64,000 bases of DNA from Odontocerum albicorne (taxonomy: Eukaryota; Arthropoda; Insecta; Trichoptera; Odontoceridae). The stretch spans positions 10,001,366-10,065,365 of the forward strand of contig OX463846.1 of NCBI GenBank assembly GCA_949825065.1. The letters run 5' to 3'. This document shows positions 20,975 through 32,745 of the stretch, piece after piece (positions within the stretch are counted from its first letter, which is position 1; each line of letters starts with the position of its first letter). Both the position numbers and the translations under genes were made by a program. Below the pieces are notes generated by a model that saw nothing but the letters and a program-made list of their open reading frames with translations, was not told where the DNA came from and did no database searches.

Positions 20975-22855
20975 CTTTCGAAATGTGATAGTAGCGCATT
21001 TGGTTTTTGATTTTAAGTGGGTGTTATATGTAGCGTTCATATATAATCATACATTTTCAAAAAGAGGTTGTCTTCAAGTGCTTGTTAAAGCTGATCAAGC
21101 CAATTTGAGGTAAATAAAATGTCAACTGTAATGACATCGTGAATTCCATTTCTTTAGTTCTACTTATTACGAGTTAAGAAACGTATCAAGTCTTTTGGTT
21201 AGCAATGAAAAGAAAAAGAATTTCTAGGTTTAAAAACGTTCATATGGAAAAGGTACAACTCTTTATTTAGAGCTGCCATTTTCAAATAAAAAATTGCAAT
21301 GATGTTCCTAAAACTTCTGTAAGAGAGAACACAAAGACTAAGAATATTCGAAATGCGTGTCTGAACTTATTTTGAATAATTCAACGTGTTTTTTTTACAC
21401 TCTTGGATACTTTAAAAAATAAACATATTATTTGGAAATTGGCCTTAAATTTTTTGGATCTTCTGTAGCAGCTATAAATGTGTTATCTTTGACCTATCAA
21501 GACCCAAAGTTATCTGTTGTATTAAATATATAATCTTACACAGCGTCTTGATCAGTTTGTTCTTAAAATGTTTCCCAAAGGATTTATTTCAATACGTAAA
21601 ATATAACTTAAATTTTCAAAAGGTTTGTCAATATCAGCCCCCGCTGAACTTCCGCTTTCACACTTGAAATCGCCTCAATTGGCGTCTCGGAAGTTGGTAA
21701 TTAATATTTCCCAGAGTTAGTAACAGACTTGATCAAAATTAAAATCATATCCTAATTTTTGACAAACAATCAAACGAAGTTAATAAACTTTCGAACGATA
21801 GAAAGTCAATAAAAAGTTGGGATCAAAAGAAAATTATTTTCAACGGCTTATCGCTTTCTGTCTTTTTATTTGATGTTTAATTTATTTGATTTCAATAACA
21901 AAGTTCTATGATATTTTAACAGAAAAAAATACGGTTAAATAATTAGTAATTGATTTACTTAAACACTCTTTTTCCATTAAGTATTATTTATTTTTATTTA
22001 TTTAATTTAATTTACGACACAACAGTGTTTTTTTATATACAAATGAACACAACAGTGTCTTTTATATACAAATGAACAAGTTATACAAGTACTTAAAGTT
22101 ATTGACAAAAAATACAAAACTTTACCTTAAACTAACATGGAGATACAAAAAGCAGTAGTAATAATAAAAAGAGTAATTACAAATTAATTGTTTAAAATTA
22201 TTCAATATTAATATGTATATTTAAACTCAATATATGTATGTGTATCACAAAATATTACCAAGTAGGCTTACGTAATTGTGGAAGATTTATTTTAAAGTGG
22301 TAAAGAACATAGATTTGTTTTAAGTGGAACAACGCTTACATAGAACAAGAAAAATTGGATTTTTCGAGAATTTTATGGATAGATCTTGAGATATGGAAAA
22401 CACACGGGATCACTTGTAGAACGAGATGCAAGTTACTTTGCAGAATCGAAACTTTTCACATGTTGATGCAGGGTTACTCAACTCCAGAGGCAAAGTATTG
22501 TCCTTAATGTTTCGTTTATACTAGGTTATTTATATTATTAAAGGAGAGCATGAAGTTAGTAGCTATTTCTAAATATTGTTGTGATATTCTGGCGAATACT
22601 ATATATACTTATATTAAAAATATCTAAATTGTTGCAAAATTCATTTCCAAGTGTTTGCATGCAAATTATAGAGGAGTTAATTTTATGATTATTGTAGCAA
22701 TTTTCGATATAAAAGGGATTGGGCTGTCTTGTGGATCTAGTGGGAATACGAAATAAAATGCTTGCGATTAAGTGAGATGCATCGAATACTGAGGGAATAA
22801 TTTTGTATAGTAGTATTATATCGGCTGTTTTTCTATTGGTATGACCCTTTTGATT
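20975..22855. other. Long AT-rich stretch, nothing recognised
   Basis: Nearly 1.9 kb without a coding match. Minor features: a duplicated acacaacagtgt(t/c)tttttatatacaaatgaac phrase (about 22015-22078). Confidence 0.45.
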
Positions 22856-22869
22856 TTAAGGTTTTCAAC

Positions 22870-23005
22870 TCATCTCGTAGTACTGACTTTGATGTTTTCA
22901 AGGTTTATAATCCGTAATTATTTATATAGAAAAACTTAGTATCATCGATAGAAAAACATGTGACATTTTCGGTATGAGTGATAACAGAGTCAATACTTTC
23001 ATTTA
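22870..23005 (-). pseudogene. GIY-YIG-like remnant of a Penelope-type element
   Basis: The minus strand gives HTENVTCFSIDDTKFFYINNYG and then a degraded KSVLRDELKTLK. This parallels the better copy at 56990-57257 (HRENHTFSIDDAKFLHISGN). The H..N.HTFS..DAK..H pattern followed by an LEALEI helix resembles the C-terminal GIY-YIG endonuclease of Penelope-like elements. Only fragments remain. Confidence 0.4.
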
Positions 23006-23072
23006 GGCAAATTGGTGTTCACGAAAGTCTTTTTTCAAAGGACCTTCTTGTATTCCCTAAGTAAAAAAAAGC

Positions 23073-23105
23073 CCTGATGATGAGGGGAAAATCTTGAAAC
23101 CGGGT
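23073..23105 (+). ncRNA. Degenerate hammerhead-like core
   Basis: CTGATGA followed by T, a weak 4-bp stem (GAGG/TCTT), then GAAACCGGGTA. It resembles the core at 7502-7552, but stem II is poor and stem I is not evident. It may be an inactive relic. Confidence 0.3.
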
Positions 23106-23277
23106 AAGGTTGTATCATTATATTGAATGGAAAATAAAGTATTTTAGTAAATCAATTACAATGTATTAAAACCTCCACTGTGTTAACATGTTAACTATAA
23201 ATAAAACATATGATTAAAATTATTAAAAAAGGGTAATATTACGTACACAATATTTTTTTAACGCTAAAATAATTGTA

Positions 23278-23582
23278 AATACATACATACATACTTATCA
23301 TCATGCCGTGTTACTTGTAGGGTAGACAGAGATTAAAGGTCTGTCAATTTTTCTATCCAATTATGAAAATTTCCCTTCTTCTAGATTTGTACATCTCGTC
23401 ATGTACAATTTTCTATTCTTCCTGTTTCTCACTTCTTTCAAAGTCTGATCCATTTGATCCAGACACGTTTTCTTTAGTCTACTTCTTCCACACATAAACA
23501 CCTTGCACTTCTGGTTTGTTTACTCGCTTAGTCATTATTTTGTCGTTCATTCTCTCCACGTATCCAAACCATCTTAAAAAAA
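23278..23582 (-). mobile_element. LINE-A 3-prime end
   Basis: Begins at a (TATG)n tail (acatacatacata). The complement contains the family's cysteine-containing end, the GRRRL-like segment near 23485, the LDQMDQ-like segment near 23455, and NDKI..ER (complement of tcgttcattctctccacg). Confidence 0.75.
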
Positions 23583-23763
23583 CAATTATAGGATGTCAAC
23601 ATAACTTTTCCATATAAGAGGAAAATTATACAATGCAATAAATGACAGTTTAATCCTCAAAAACACTATATTATAATAACGTTAAAAGTCAAGATTACTT
23701 ACTAAACAAGTAACAAACAAACACTTTTTAATCATTGACAATTGTATTACGCTGTGCCGTCAG

Positions 23764-23797
23764 GGACCGTTCTCAATCATTTACGCAAGAACGGTCC
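23764..23797. other. Short perfect hairpin
   Basis: ggaccgttct and agaacggtcc form a 10-bp perfect stem around a 14-nt loop. It sits in a locally GC-rich patch (23755-23830) within AT-rich DNA. Confidence 0.7.
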
Positions 23798-24109
23798 GGT
23801 CCTCCCGGCCGATATGTCAGTTGAAAGGGCTTTATCTTTTCTGTATATCTGAATACTGAAACCTCCGGATATTGACATATTTCATATCACATTTTTAAAA
23901 GTATAGGAAAATTTTCTTCTTAGACTGGAGGTATTGGAAACCCCTCATTAACTAATTAAAGGAAATATTGGTAATCTGTAATAAGTACTTTTTTGTATCT
24001 TATCTGAATGTAAGTAAATATCGAAATCCCAATGCAATTAGGTTTAACCCACATTGTTAAATAAAAAAAGAAATTAATTATTTTCCTATCAAAAAAATTG
24101 CAAAACCAT

Positions 24110-24262
24110 AAAATGAGCTATGTATCCTAGTTGATAAAACGTCTGTTTTCCACGGATACAATTCACGTTGATTTTCCAGTTTCATACAAAGAGTTTCAGT
24201 CCAGTATTCACTTAAAGCTTGTTTAATACATTTTTGGTCAGTTGAAAGTGGCCATGTGGCAA
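24110..24262 (+). repeat. SINE family 1, degraded
   Basis: Box A region gtatcctagttgataaaacg, body cagtccagtattcact and tail gtggccatgtggcaacaagctcgc. The box B region is heavily mutated. Confidence 0.55.
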
Positions 24263-24264
24263 CA

Positions 24265-24815
24265 AGCTCGCAAAACGACTCCTCTTCATCAACCCCTGCA
24301 CTCCATGACTCGAAGGGCATTGTTAAGGGTAGTCCAGTTGGTCAGTCCCTTACTTGGCCAGTTCAACACAATGGGATTCTTCCTCTTATGCGTCGTCCTT
24401 CCACGCCTCCAGTTACCACAAACCTCTCCAAACTGTTTCCTTGACCACGAATAATGTGCCAAAATAATCGGAAGACTCGATGATTCTCAGTTATTCGAGA
24501 ATAGAAGTGTAAGTTCACCTTGCTGTCCATGAAATTCGTAACACATTTCAAATGCATCTATTCTACTTGTCCCTCACCTGCTCTGAGAGTCTAAGTCTCA
24601 ACGCCATACATGAATATTGCGAAGACAAGGGACTTAACTAGACGCACTTTTATCCTAATAGTTTTGCTCTTCCATATTTTTTCCAGCTTTGATATCACAG
24701 TTTTGGCCATTCCAGTTCTTTTTTTCACCTTAGTCTCGCATCCTCCATTTTTCATGATACTGGAGTCTAAGTAAATAAAGTCAGTAACCCCTTCTAGACC
24801 ATGATTATATAGATG
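24265..24815 (-). mobile_element. LINE-B reverse-transcriptase C-terminus
   Basis: Reading the complement from about 24790: SIMKNGGCETKVKK, RTGMAKTVISKLEKIWKSK, IRIKVRLVKSLVFAIFMYG, a VET.TLRAGE motif, DAFEMWC-equivalent MHLKC, LLRITENH region, FRLFWHIIRGQGNSLERFV and VTGGVEGRRIRGR. The order and motifs are those of the thumb/C-terminal region of a widespread animal non-LTR endonuclease-reverse transcriptase. Internal stops show it is dead. Copies at 62511-63340 align along the whole length. Confidence 0.88.
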
Positions 24816-24819
24816 TTAA

Positions 24820-25300
24820 TTAATGCTTTATTTTTGAGAACTTCAATAGTTGGTAATATCAGATAAATATTTAATCTTTTTTTTCATCGTTCATCCATAG
24901 ATCAATATCATATTGCAGACTTGATCAAAATACGAAATTCTCTAAAACTGTCCACGTTTTCATATCGTACAAAGTTTTAAGTGATACAAAGTGGTTCAAT
25001 ATGAGTATTTACAAACAATTTTGGGATTGAGACTTTTGTTTTATAGCAAGTTAAATTTTCCGTTATTAGCAATTAGGTCAGAACTTCTGTAAATTTGTGT
25101 TTACTGTTCGTAAACTGATTAGAAGGTATATGTAATATCTATTAACAACGATATGGAATGAAAACTTTGAGTTCATGTTTTTACCGAACTATGTATTTAT
25201 TTTATCGTTAAGATGCTGTAAGCAAAAACTTAAAAAAATCACTTTTATCTATGATATGACATGGAATGATAATATAAGTAAAAAACATTTAACATAAATG
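24820..25300. other. AT-rich, nothing recognised
   Basis: No feature seen. Confidence 0.4.
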
Positions 25301-25504
25301 GTCTATGACGACGTTTTCCAAACTGTGGATAGCGAGTAATTTTTTAGTGGGCTTCGAACAGTTTTCGAAATGTAATTTTTTATTAAATAAAAGTTTATTG
25401 AAATATTGATCCCTCAGTATATGCCGATAATAGATGTTTAGCTCCTTCGTAATTACTATGAGCGCCTTTCACAATGTTATTAAGTGTACTAATTTAGTGT
25501 AAAT

Positions 25505-25664
25505 GATAAAACAGGTTTCCCTCCATGGCTCACTATGATAAAACAGGTTTCCCTCCATGGCTCACTATGATAAAACAGGTTTCCCTCCATGGCTCACTAT
25601 GATAAAACAGGTTTCCCTCCATGGCTCACTATGATAAAACAGGTTTCCCTCCACGGCTCACTAT
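25505..25664. repeat. Minisatellite, 32-bp unit x5
   Basis: Five nearly identical consecutive units of gataaaacaggtttccctcc plus atggctcactat, with one substitution in the last unit. There are no spacers, so it is not a CRISPR array. Confidence 0.95.
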
Positions 25665-25816
25665 GGGAAATAAATCGATTTTTTATTTGATAATAAATAA
25701 AAAGCTGGATTGGTTGTTTTATATTTGAAGAATGCATATATGTATTCCTTAAGTAAATCAACGTGTTATTATTATTATGATTTTGTTTTGATAAAACTGA
25801 TTTTTTAATTATTATA

Positions 25817-26611
25817 TTGGGTGTTAACATAAGTTGTGTCCATTTTTTCCATATTTAAAAATGAGCACCAAAAGTAAAAGAAAATGGTAAAGGTTATACG
25901 CCATTCGAAAAAAAAATTTATGTTCTATCTTGATATTGTGTTTGTTTTTACGTTACATATATTATTTTATTTGATTACAAGCCTTCAAAATGAAATGTCA
26001 ATTGTACGAAAGTGAGCATTTTCGACACCTTCAATTGTCGAACGTTGATTTTTGTTGTTTTCGCTAAAAACATGTGGAACCCAAGCGCCGAACTTCTGGA
26101 ATTTTTCCATTGATTTAAGATGGCGGTTTACAGTTATGTGACTACAATTCATCTGCTCAGCCAATTCTACGGTGGTTTGAAGGGGATCTTCATGAATAAT
26201 ATGGTTTTAACGGTCCTCATCGAAGTCCACTGGTCATCCGGAACGCTTCATGTCTTTCAGGTCGAAATTACCGTCTTTGAAACGCAAAAAACCATCAAGG
26301 AGCTGTCCTTTTATTCATAGCATCTCCACCGTACACTTTGCAAATATCTAGAGCAGCTTTGACAGCTTTATTCTCTCGATTGAACGCGAACAGAAGGAGG
26401 TGTCGAAAATGCTCACTTTCGTCTACTTAACATTCCATTTTGAAGGCTTGTAATCAAATAAAATAATATATGTAACGTAAAAGAAAACACAATATCTTGT
26501 AGAGCAGAAAATTTTCTTTCGAATAACGTATAACATCGACCATTTTGTTTTACTTTTAATGCTCATTTTTAAATTTGAAAAAAATCGGACACAACTTATG
26601 TTAACATCTAA
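25817..26611. mobile_element. Palindromic mariner (head-to-head), copy 2
   Basis: Same terminal sequences as 19863-20969 (TTGGGTGTTAACATAAG at 25817; complement of TTAGATGTTAACATAAG ending at 26611), flanked by TA at 25815-25816 and 26612-26613. The left arm (about 215 bp) stops shortly after the transposase start (ATG at 25990), at cgacaccttc. The right arm, on the minus strand, extends through both helix-turn-helix regions to the NNK.QRSTI point. The centre therefore differs from copy 1, although both have a short left and a long right arm. Confidence 0.87.
26033..26440 (-). pseudogene. Mariner transposase N-terminal part, copy 2
   Basis: The complement of 26440-26033 encodes, with frameshifts, the N-terminal helix-turn-helix (FRHLLLFAFNREN, CKVYGGDAMN), FDLKDMKRSG.P, DFDEDR, then AEQMNCSHITVNRHLKSM and KFGAWVPHVF. 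It ends at the palindrome junction before the first catalytic Asp. Confidence 0.8.
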
Positions 26612-26709
26612 TAAATAAAACTTTTATTAACTAATATAAATATGTGGGTCGCATTAGATTGGAAATCTAAAATTTTGGTCGCGTTGCTAAAAAGTTTGGA
26701 GAGCACTGA

Positions 26710-27325
26710 TTTATTGGATAAAACTGCACTTAATTTCAAAATATTGAGTACTTTGCAGATATTGGTATTTGACCCTTTGTTAAAGGAAATAATTAAAAAC
26801 GATTTTTTTTTCATTTGTTTCCAAGATCTTCTAAATCTTTTTATTTTAATTGTTAAATATTCTTACCTTGATGTCATTAACAATTGTCATTTTTAATTAC
26901 ACAGAAAAAATGAAGTTTTGTGCTTTGTACAAGTAATTTACCTGTAAATTCGGGTCACTCTTGAAATTAATTAAGCAAAAAAGACAATCTCAAGTAATTA
27001 CCGTTCAAAGATACGAATGAATAAAAAAAAGTTCAAAAAATTCGAAAGAATAAAATGATTAAAAGTGGTAATGCTTGATGGAAATTGAATGTTGAAGCAT
27101 CAAATTAACATACGAAATCACAAAGTTTATTTTACTTTCTGAAACATTTTAATTTAAAAACTTTTTGCCACTGTAAAGCTTCGTTGTAAATTTATATAGT
27201 TTAAGATTGCTTAAAGAAAACAAACGGCTTATCCTCTAGAAATAGGGGTAATGATCGCCCTTTTAAATAAGTTATAAGTCAGCAATTTTCCATTAAGAAG
27301 GAAATTCAAAGCTGAGAAGTAATTT
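26710..27325. other. AT-rich, nothing recognised
   Basis: Chance frames only. Confidence 0.4.
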
Positions 27326-27329
27326 TAAC

Positions 27330-27357
27330 TAAGATAATCCGTCGACGGATTATCTTA
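27330..27357. other. Perfect 28-bp palindrome
   Basis: taagataatccgtc is followed directly by its own reverse complement, with no spacer. The centre is GTCGAC. See findings. Confidence 0.9.
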
Positions 27358-27599
27358 AACCTCGGAATGATTTTTTTTCATTTGAAATATATTTCGTATC
27401 CAAAGTTCCGTTTTCTTTGTCGAAGAAACATAATTTTTACTAAGGTGACATTGGGTTAAAGAAAAACTTTTTTTTTCAATAAAATATAATTCAGAGAAAG
27501 ATAACTTAAAAAGTTTTCTTTCTTATACGATTGATTTTCTTACAGAGTTTGATATTACAAAGAAACTTGAACAATTAACTTTAGCATAATGTGACATGA

Positions 27600-27975
27600 A
27601 ATCTTTATAATGATTATAATTTTATAATTAAATGATTAATAATGATTATAATTTGATTATAATTTTACTTGAAATTTTTTTTACTTAATAATGATAATAA
27701 TTTTACTTAATAATGATTATAATTTTACTTAATAATGATTATAATTTTACTTAATAATGATTATAATTTTACTTAATAATGATTATAATTTAACTTAATA
27801 ATGATTATAATTTTACTTAATAATGATTATAATTTTACTTAATAATGATTATAATTTTACTTAATAATGATTATAATTTTACTTAATAATGATTTTAATT
27901 TTACTTGATAATGATTATAATTTTACTTAATAATGATTATAATTTTACTTTAGAATGATTATAATTTGACTTGAA
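27600..27975. repeat. Minisatellite, 22-bp unit x~13
   Basis: Unit aataatgattataattttac plus tt, repeated about a dozen times from 27690 to 27955 with rare substitutions, preceded by more degenerate units. Confidence 0.95.
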
Positions 27976-27979
27976 AAAA

Positions 27980-28505
27980 ATATTTCCGTTTAATTTTTTT
28001 GATAACTAATATCACTTTACAAATACGTTTTTATTTGGAAAAAAAATGTTCTTTCTTATTTAACAACAGGGGATGAACGACACACAATTATTTTGAAAAT
28101 GTAAAAGAAACTACTCTTTTCGATTATTTATTTATCTATTTTAAATTTAAAAAAACACCCCGATATGGGTTTAAATCAAATAACAAGTCATACCTATCGG
28201 ATAAACTATACTTAAAAAATAAGTGTTATTTATATGGCCGAAGTAAAAACAATATTAATACGCATCTTTCTCTTTATTGGCTGTATTCCGTCTTGTGTTG
28301 GATATAAGCTTTCCTTAACCTTTCCTTCCCTGTGTTGGGTATCTTCTACACGTTGCTTCTAATAACCATCAATATCTCTATAAATATAGTAAATACAAGG
28401 TTAAGATTCTAGGTATTCCTCCATAATATATTTACGCATTGATTTAAAAAATAATATTAATAATAATCAGAATTTATCGACTACATCGTAAGTATTTCGT
28501 TAATA
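27980..28505. other. AT-rich, nothing recognised
   Basis: No gene or repeat recognised. Confidence 0.4.
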
Positions 28506-28509
28506 TCGG

Positions 28510-28770
28510 AAACAAATTCGCATTTAAACGCTGTGAGTGGCTCGATCTTGGGTCTTGACGATAGGTGAAGAGTATGCGGGAAGCACGACACTATATTCGC
28601 ATCTCACTTTTGCATACGTCACTGAATAGCAAGGAGCTCAATTGTCTCAACCTCGCAAGTGTAAGCCACGCCCGAGTTAGCCACCAACCCTGCCGCGCCG
28701 CAGTAGCTGTTGAGCTGGCAACGAGACTAGATCTACGCCCGTTCCATGAACGTTGCCAGATGGTTTTTTA
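28510..28770. other. GC-richer patch of unknown nature
   Basis: A sharp rise in GC against the flanks, with a 68-codon plus-strand frame (28565-28771). No motif is recognised. Possible terminal repeat, old exon or transposon piece. Confidence 0.3.
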
Positions 28771-28933
28771 ATGCTTTCAGCAAATAAATCTCAATTATTA
28801 TAATTTTTAACTTCAATTATAATTAATAAAGGGGATTATCTATGAATGTTCTTATTTTTCCGATTTAAAATCGCTAATTTTTGATCGCGTACTCACTACC
28901 CAACACCGGAGCGCGCGTTTCAATTTTATCACC

Positions 28934-29350
28934 GATCTTCAAAAAAGGTATAAACAAAAAACATAATAATGTTTAAAAGACACAGTCATGAGAAGAAGAA
29001 TGCTGTGATAAGCTTTATAGGACGACTTGCAAAAATGGAACAAGGCAGGACGTATTTTAAGATTAAGACCGTAAGGGAAGGGTTAATGATCTTCATAGTT
29101 CCGTATTTCAGGCATTCTGCTTCTAGTTTACCCCACATATCTACTTGGAGTCTGCCAACCCTTCTCTTGCTAGTTTAAGCTGACATTTGAAGAACTTCTA
29201 TGATCATCTGTTATCTAGGGATCTTAAAATACGTCCTGCCTTGTTCCATTTTTGCAAGTCGTCCTATAAAGCTTATCACAGCATTCTTCTTCTCATGATT
29301 GTGTCTTTTAAACATTATTATGTTTTTTGTTTATACCTTTTTTGAAGATC
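28934..29350. repeat. 130-bp near-perfect inverted repeat
   Basis: The left arm 28934-29063 and right arm 29221-29350 are reverse complements with one mismatch that I can find (g at about 28987 in tcatgag). They are separated by a 157-bp spacer. A transcript would fold into a long hairpin. On the plus strand the left arm reads FIGRLAKMEQGRTYFKI, resembling the GH.ARM..GRT stretch of LINE C-termini, so the repeat may be an inverted duplication of a LINE end. No target duplication seen at the borders. Confidence 0.93.
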
Positions 29351-29457
29351 AGCTTTTCATTTTTTCAACGATTATTCATGAAAGACAAACATTACGACAG
29401 ATTAGTTTTTTTTATATTAATTGTATAATCTATGTATCTACATTGAACACAAAATGA

Positions 29458-29720
29458 TGTTTAGAATACCTTGGACGGACTTGGCGAGTAACTACAATGT
29501 CTTTGTTAGAGCTGAAACTCAAATGGAGTTGCTCACTAATATTAAAGTACTCAAGGAAAGTATTTGGGCCATGTTTCCTGGGTGAGAAGTATATGGTATT
29601 TTGAACCAATTTATCTAGAAGTTGATCGACTACTGAATAGGCGTCGGAAAAGGACGGATACCATTACTTTGCAATATCGGGAACTAGGCGGTTGGGTCTA
29701 AGAGAACTGATTAAAAACAA
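29458..29720 (+). mobile_element. LINE-C-like reverse-transcriptase fragment
   Basis: Reads MFRIPWTD, then ETQMELLTNIKVLK, after a frameshift YLGHVSW-like and a region corresponding to GEKY.IL..I.GK..GRR. This is the stretch upstream of the LINE-C tail seen at 10395-10985. Stops and frameshifts present. Confidence 0.7.
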
Positions 29721-29724
29721 TATA

Positions 29725-30770
29725 ACTTATTGTAATCTCCAACTTCAAGAGACTTGGTACTTCTAGAATAGCGTTATATTTTTTAAACTGAATTTTTGGT
29801 TTCAAATAACGTTGTAATGAATCCTGTTTATGGTTTAAATATTTGCTCATATATTAAAAATGTAACTTTGTATATAATATAACACAATATGCGTGCATGT
29901 GAAGGAGCTGTATTCTCCAGTCATCAAATATAGTTGTTGCTAAATTAAGTTCCCGAAAACTTTTTAATCCGATTTCTCTTTTCCCTTTATTCTTTCTTTG
30001 TTTTGTAACTTTGTAAGTTTCTAGAAAAGAAACAAAAGCTTTGACGAACGATTTATCTTATCGAGGAAAAGTGGGGAAAGAATGCGAGTTGAAATTTAAG
30101 AGGAAATAAGTCGATGAAATTCATGAATATTTATCATGTTCATAAGATATTTTTAGATGAAACATGGAAGAAAATTTAACGACAAGTTGTATTTTGTTGA
30201 AATATTATAAAACTCTTGCTTTTGCAGAGACGATTTTGTTGAATTATAAGCAACTTTTTTAAAATTTTAAAACAATATAATGGTTTTCTTAGTTAAAAAT
30301 AAATTTTTTGTTGAATTTTAGTGAATTTAAAAAAAAAATATTTAGAAACAAAATAATCAGAACATTTGATACATGCATATTATACTGAAATATTGAAACT
30401 TATTTAAAAATCTATGATACTTTTAAAAACTAATTTCAAAGTGAATTTTACGTAAAAAAAAGAGTAACTATCTAGTACGATATCAATACTATATTTTATT
30501 AATGCGATCAAACCACACTTTTCGGGAAACAACAAATTAAATTGACTGAATTTCATTATATAAATCCCATTCCATCTCAGATCTTTAGAATGATTACTCT
30601 AAACTTATAAGGCTTTTTCGAAATAAGCCTTTATTATGGCTTCAGAATAACTCAATATTTATAATTGTTCAAATAATATTAAATTTCTTTGACAAATATA
30701 ACGCACGAAAATATAATGTCATTTAATTGCACGCGAATTACAATTCGACTTTTTGTCCCCTGCCCCGGAT
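29725..30770. other. AT-rich, nothing recognised
   Basis: About 1 kb, strongly AT-rich, with no gene or repeat recognised. Confidence 0.4.
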
Positions 30771-30774
30771 TATG

Positions 30775-31000
30775 TCGTATTGTATTACACTTTCATTGTT
30801 AACAGTACAACCTAGCGAGCTTATTCCCATGTGGCAATGTCTTCCAACTAACTTTAATTATGTTTAAGAGGCTCTAAGTAATAATCAGACTGAAATTCTT
30901 TATTTTTTTAATGTGGGTTTCAGCGGGGATCGAATTTGCAGCCTTCGGGTCGGGTTCGATCCCCGCCAAGTGTCTTACCAACTAGGCCACTGAGGTTTTA
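30775..31000 (-). repeat. tRNA-derived SINE, family 1, near full length
   Basis: Minus strand. Tail acactttcattgttaacag, tacaacctagcgagc, ccatgtggcaatgtcttcc; body aatcagactg; box B twice in short succession (gggatcgaatttgc and gggttcgatcccc on the plus strand), indicating a local duplication; box A complement taccaactaggccact. Confidence 0.82.
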
Positions 31001-31119
31001 TTATAAAAGAAATAAAAAAAGAAATCAAAGATTGAAAATAAATGTAAATACTATTAATTATATAACATGATGACGATCTTTTGTAGTATTGTTTTGATAT
31101 TTGGTATTTCAATACCACT

Positions 31120-31220
31120 GGAAAAATTAACAAATTCGCATATAAAAATAAATAAATTCGTTCAAAAAAATAAATAAATTCGTGCATAAAAATAAATAAA
31201 TTCGCATATAAAAACAATTT
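31120..31220. repeat. ~24-bp tandem repeat x4
   Basis: aaataaataaattcg followed by (c/t)gcataaaa-like ends, repeated four times with small changes. Confidence 0.8.
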
Positions 31221-31378
31221 CTTAAATAAATAAAAATATTGTACTGTTACTGTTTATTGCTACTCTTAGGTAAAGTTGTATTAGTTTCATTTGCAAACTA
31301 CATATTGACATGGAGAAACTGTCTGATACTAGTTGACATTGTTCTTGACACATTGAAAGGTTACATAAACAATATTTT

Positions 31379-32374
<996 letters not shown>

Positions 32375-32379
32375 TTTAA

Positions 32380-32528
32380 ACCAGAAAGATGTTTTTTTTA
32401 TAGGCCCTAAGTGTTAACCAGGCTGGAATCCTATTTTTAAAAAATCTGGGTTCCAGGGGTATTGAACCCGCAGCCTCCGGATCGGCAGACAAGTGTCTTA
32501 CCACCAGGCCACGGAGGTCGTCAAGGAG
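32380..32528 (-). repeat. tRNA-derived SINE, family 1, well preserved
   Basis: Minus strand. Complement box A TGGCCTGGTGGTAAGACACT and box B GGGTTCAATACCCC, then the family body (ggttccag... to gattccagcctggtt). The tail half ends at the AT tract. Close to the copy at 34491. Confidence 0.82.
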
Positions 32529-32537
32529 GAGGTTTGT

Positions 32538-32745
32538 TTACCAAATACAATGCATAATATCGTCATAATTTCCAATCAATATTTTTTTGAACCAAATACA
32601 ATGCATAATATTGTCATGATTTCCAATCAATATTTTTTTGTACCAAATACAATGCATAATATCGTCATAATTTTTAATCAATATTTTTTTGTACCAAATA
32701 CAATGCATAATATCGTCATAATTTCAAATCACTATTTTTTTTGTG
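32538..32745. repeat. 51-bp tandem array x4
   Basis: accaaatacaatgcataata begins at 32540, 32591, 32642 and 32693. The 51-bp period preserves frame (17 residues), which is why an 88-codon frame spans it. A fifth unit is at 31379. Confidence 0.94.

Larger units (their letters stand above)
25308..26705. mobile_element. Possible hAT-like element hosting a mariner
   Basis: The right end (complement from 26705) reads CAGTGCTCTCCAAACTTTTTA, then GCAACGCGACC, a hAT-style terminus. The left end, gacgacgttttccaaactgtgg at about 25308, is similar. Between them lie the 32-bp minisatellite and the palindromic mariner. No clear 8-bp target duplication, so the pairing is tentative. Confidence 0.33.

Noticed and set aside
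25505..25664. Regularly repeated 32-bp units that might suggest CRISPR
   Set aside because: Units are contiguous with no spacers, in a eukaryotic transposon context. It is a minisatellite.
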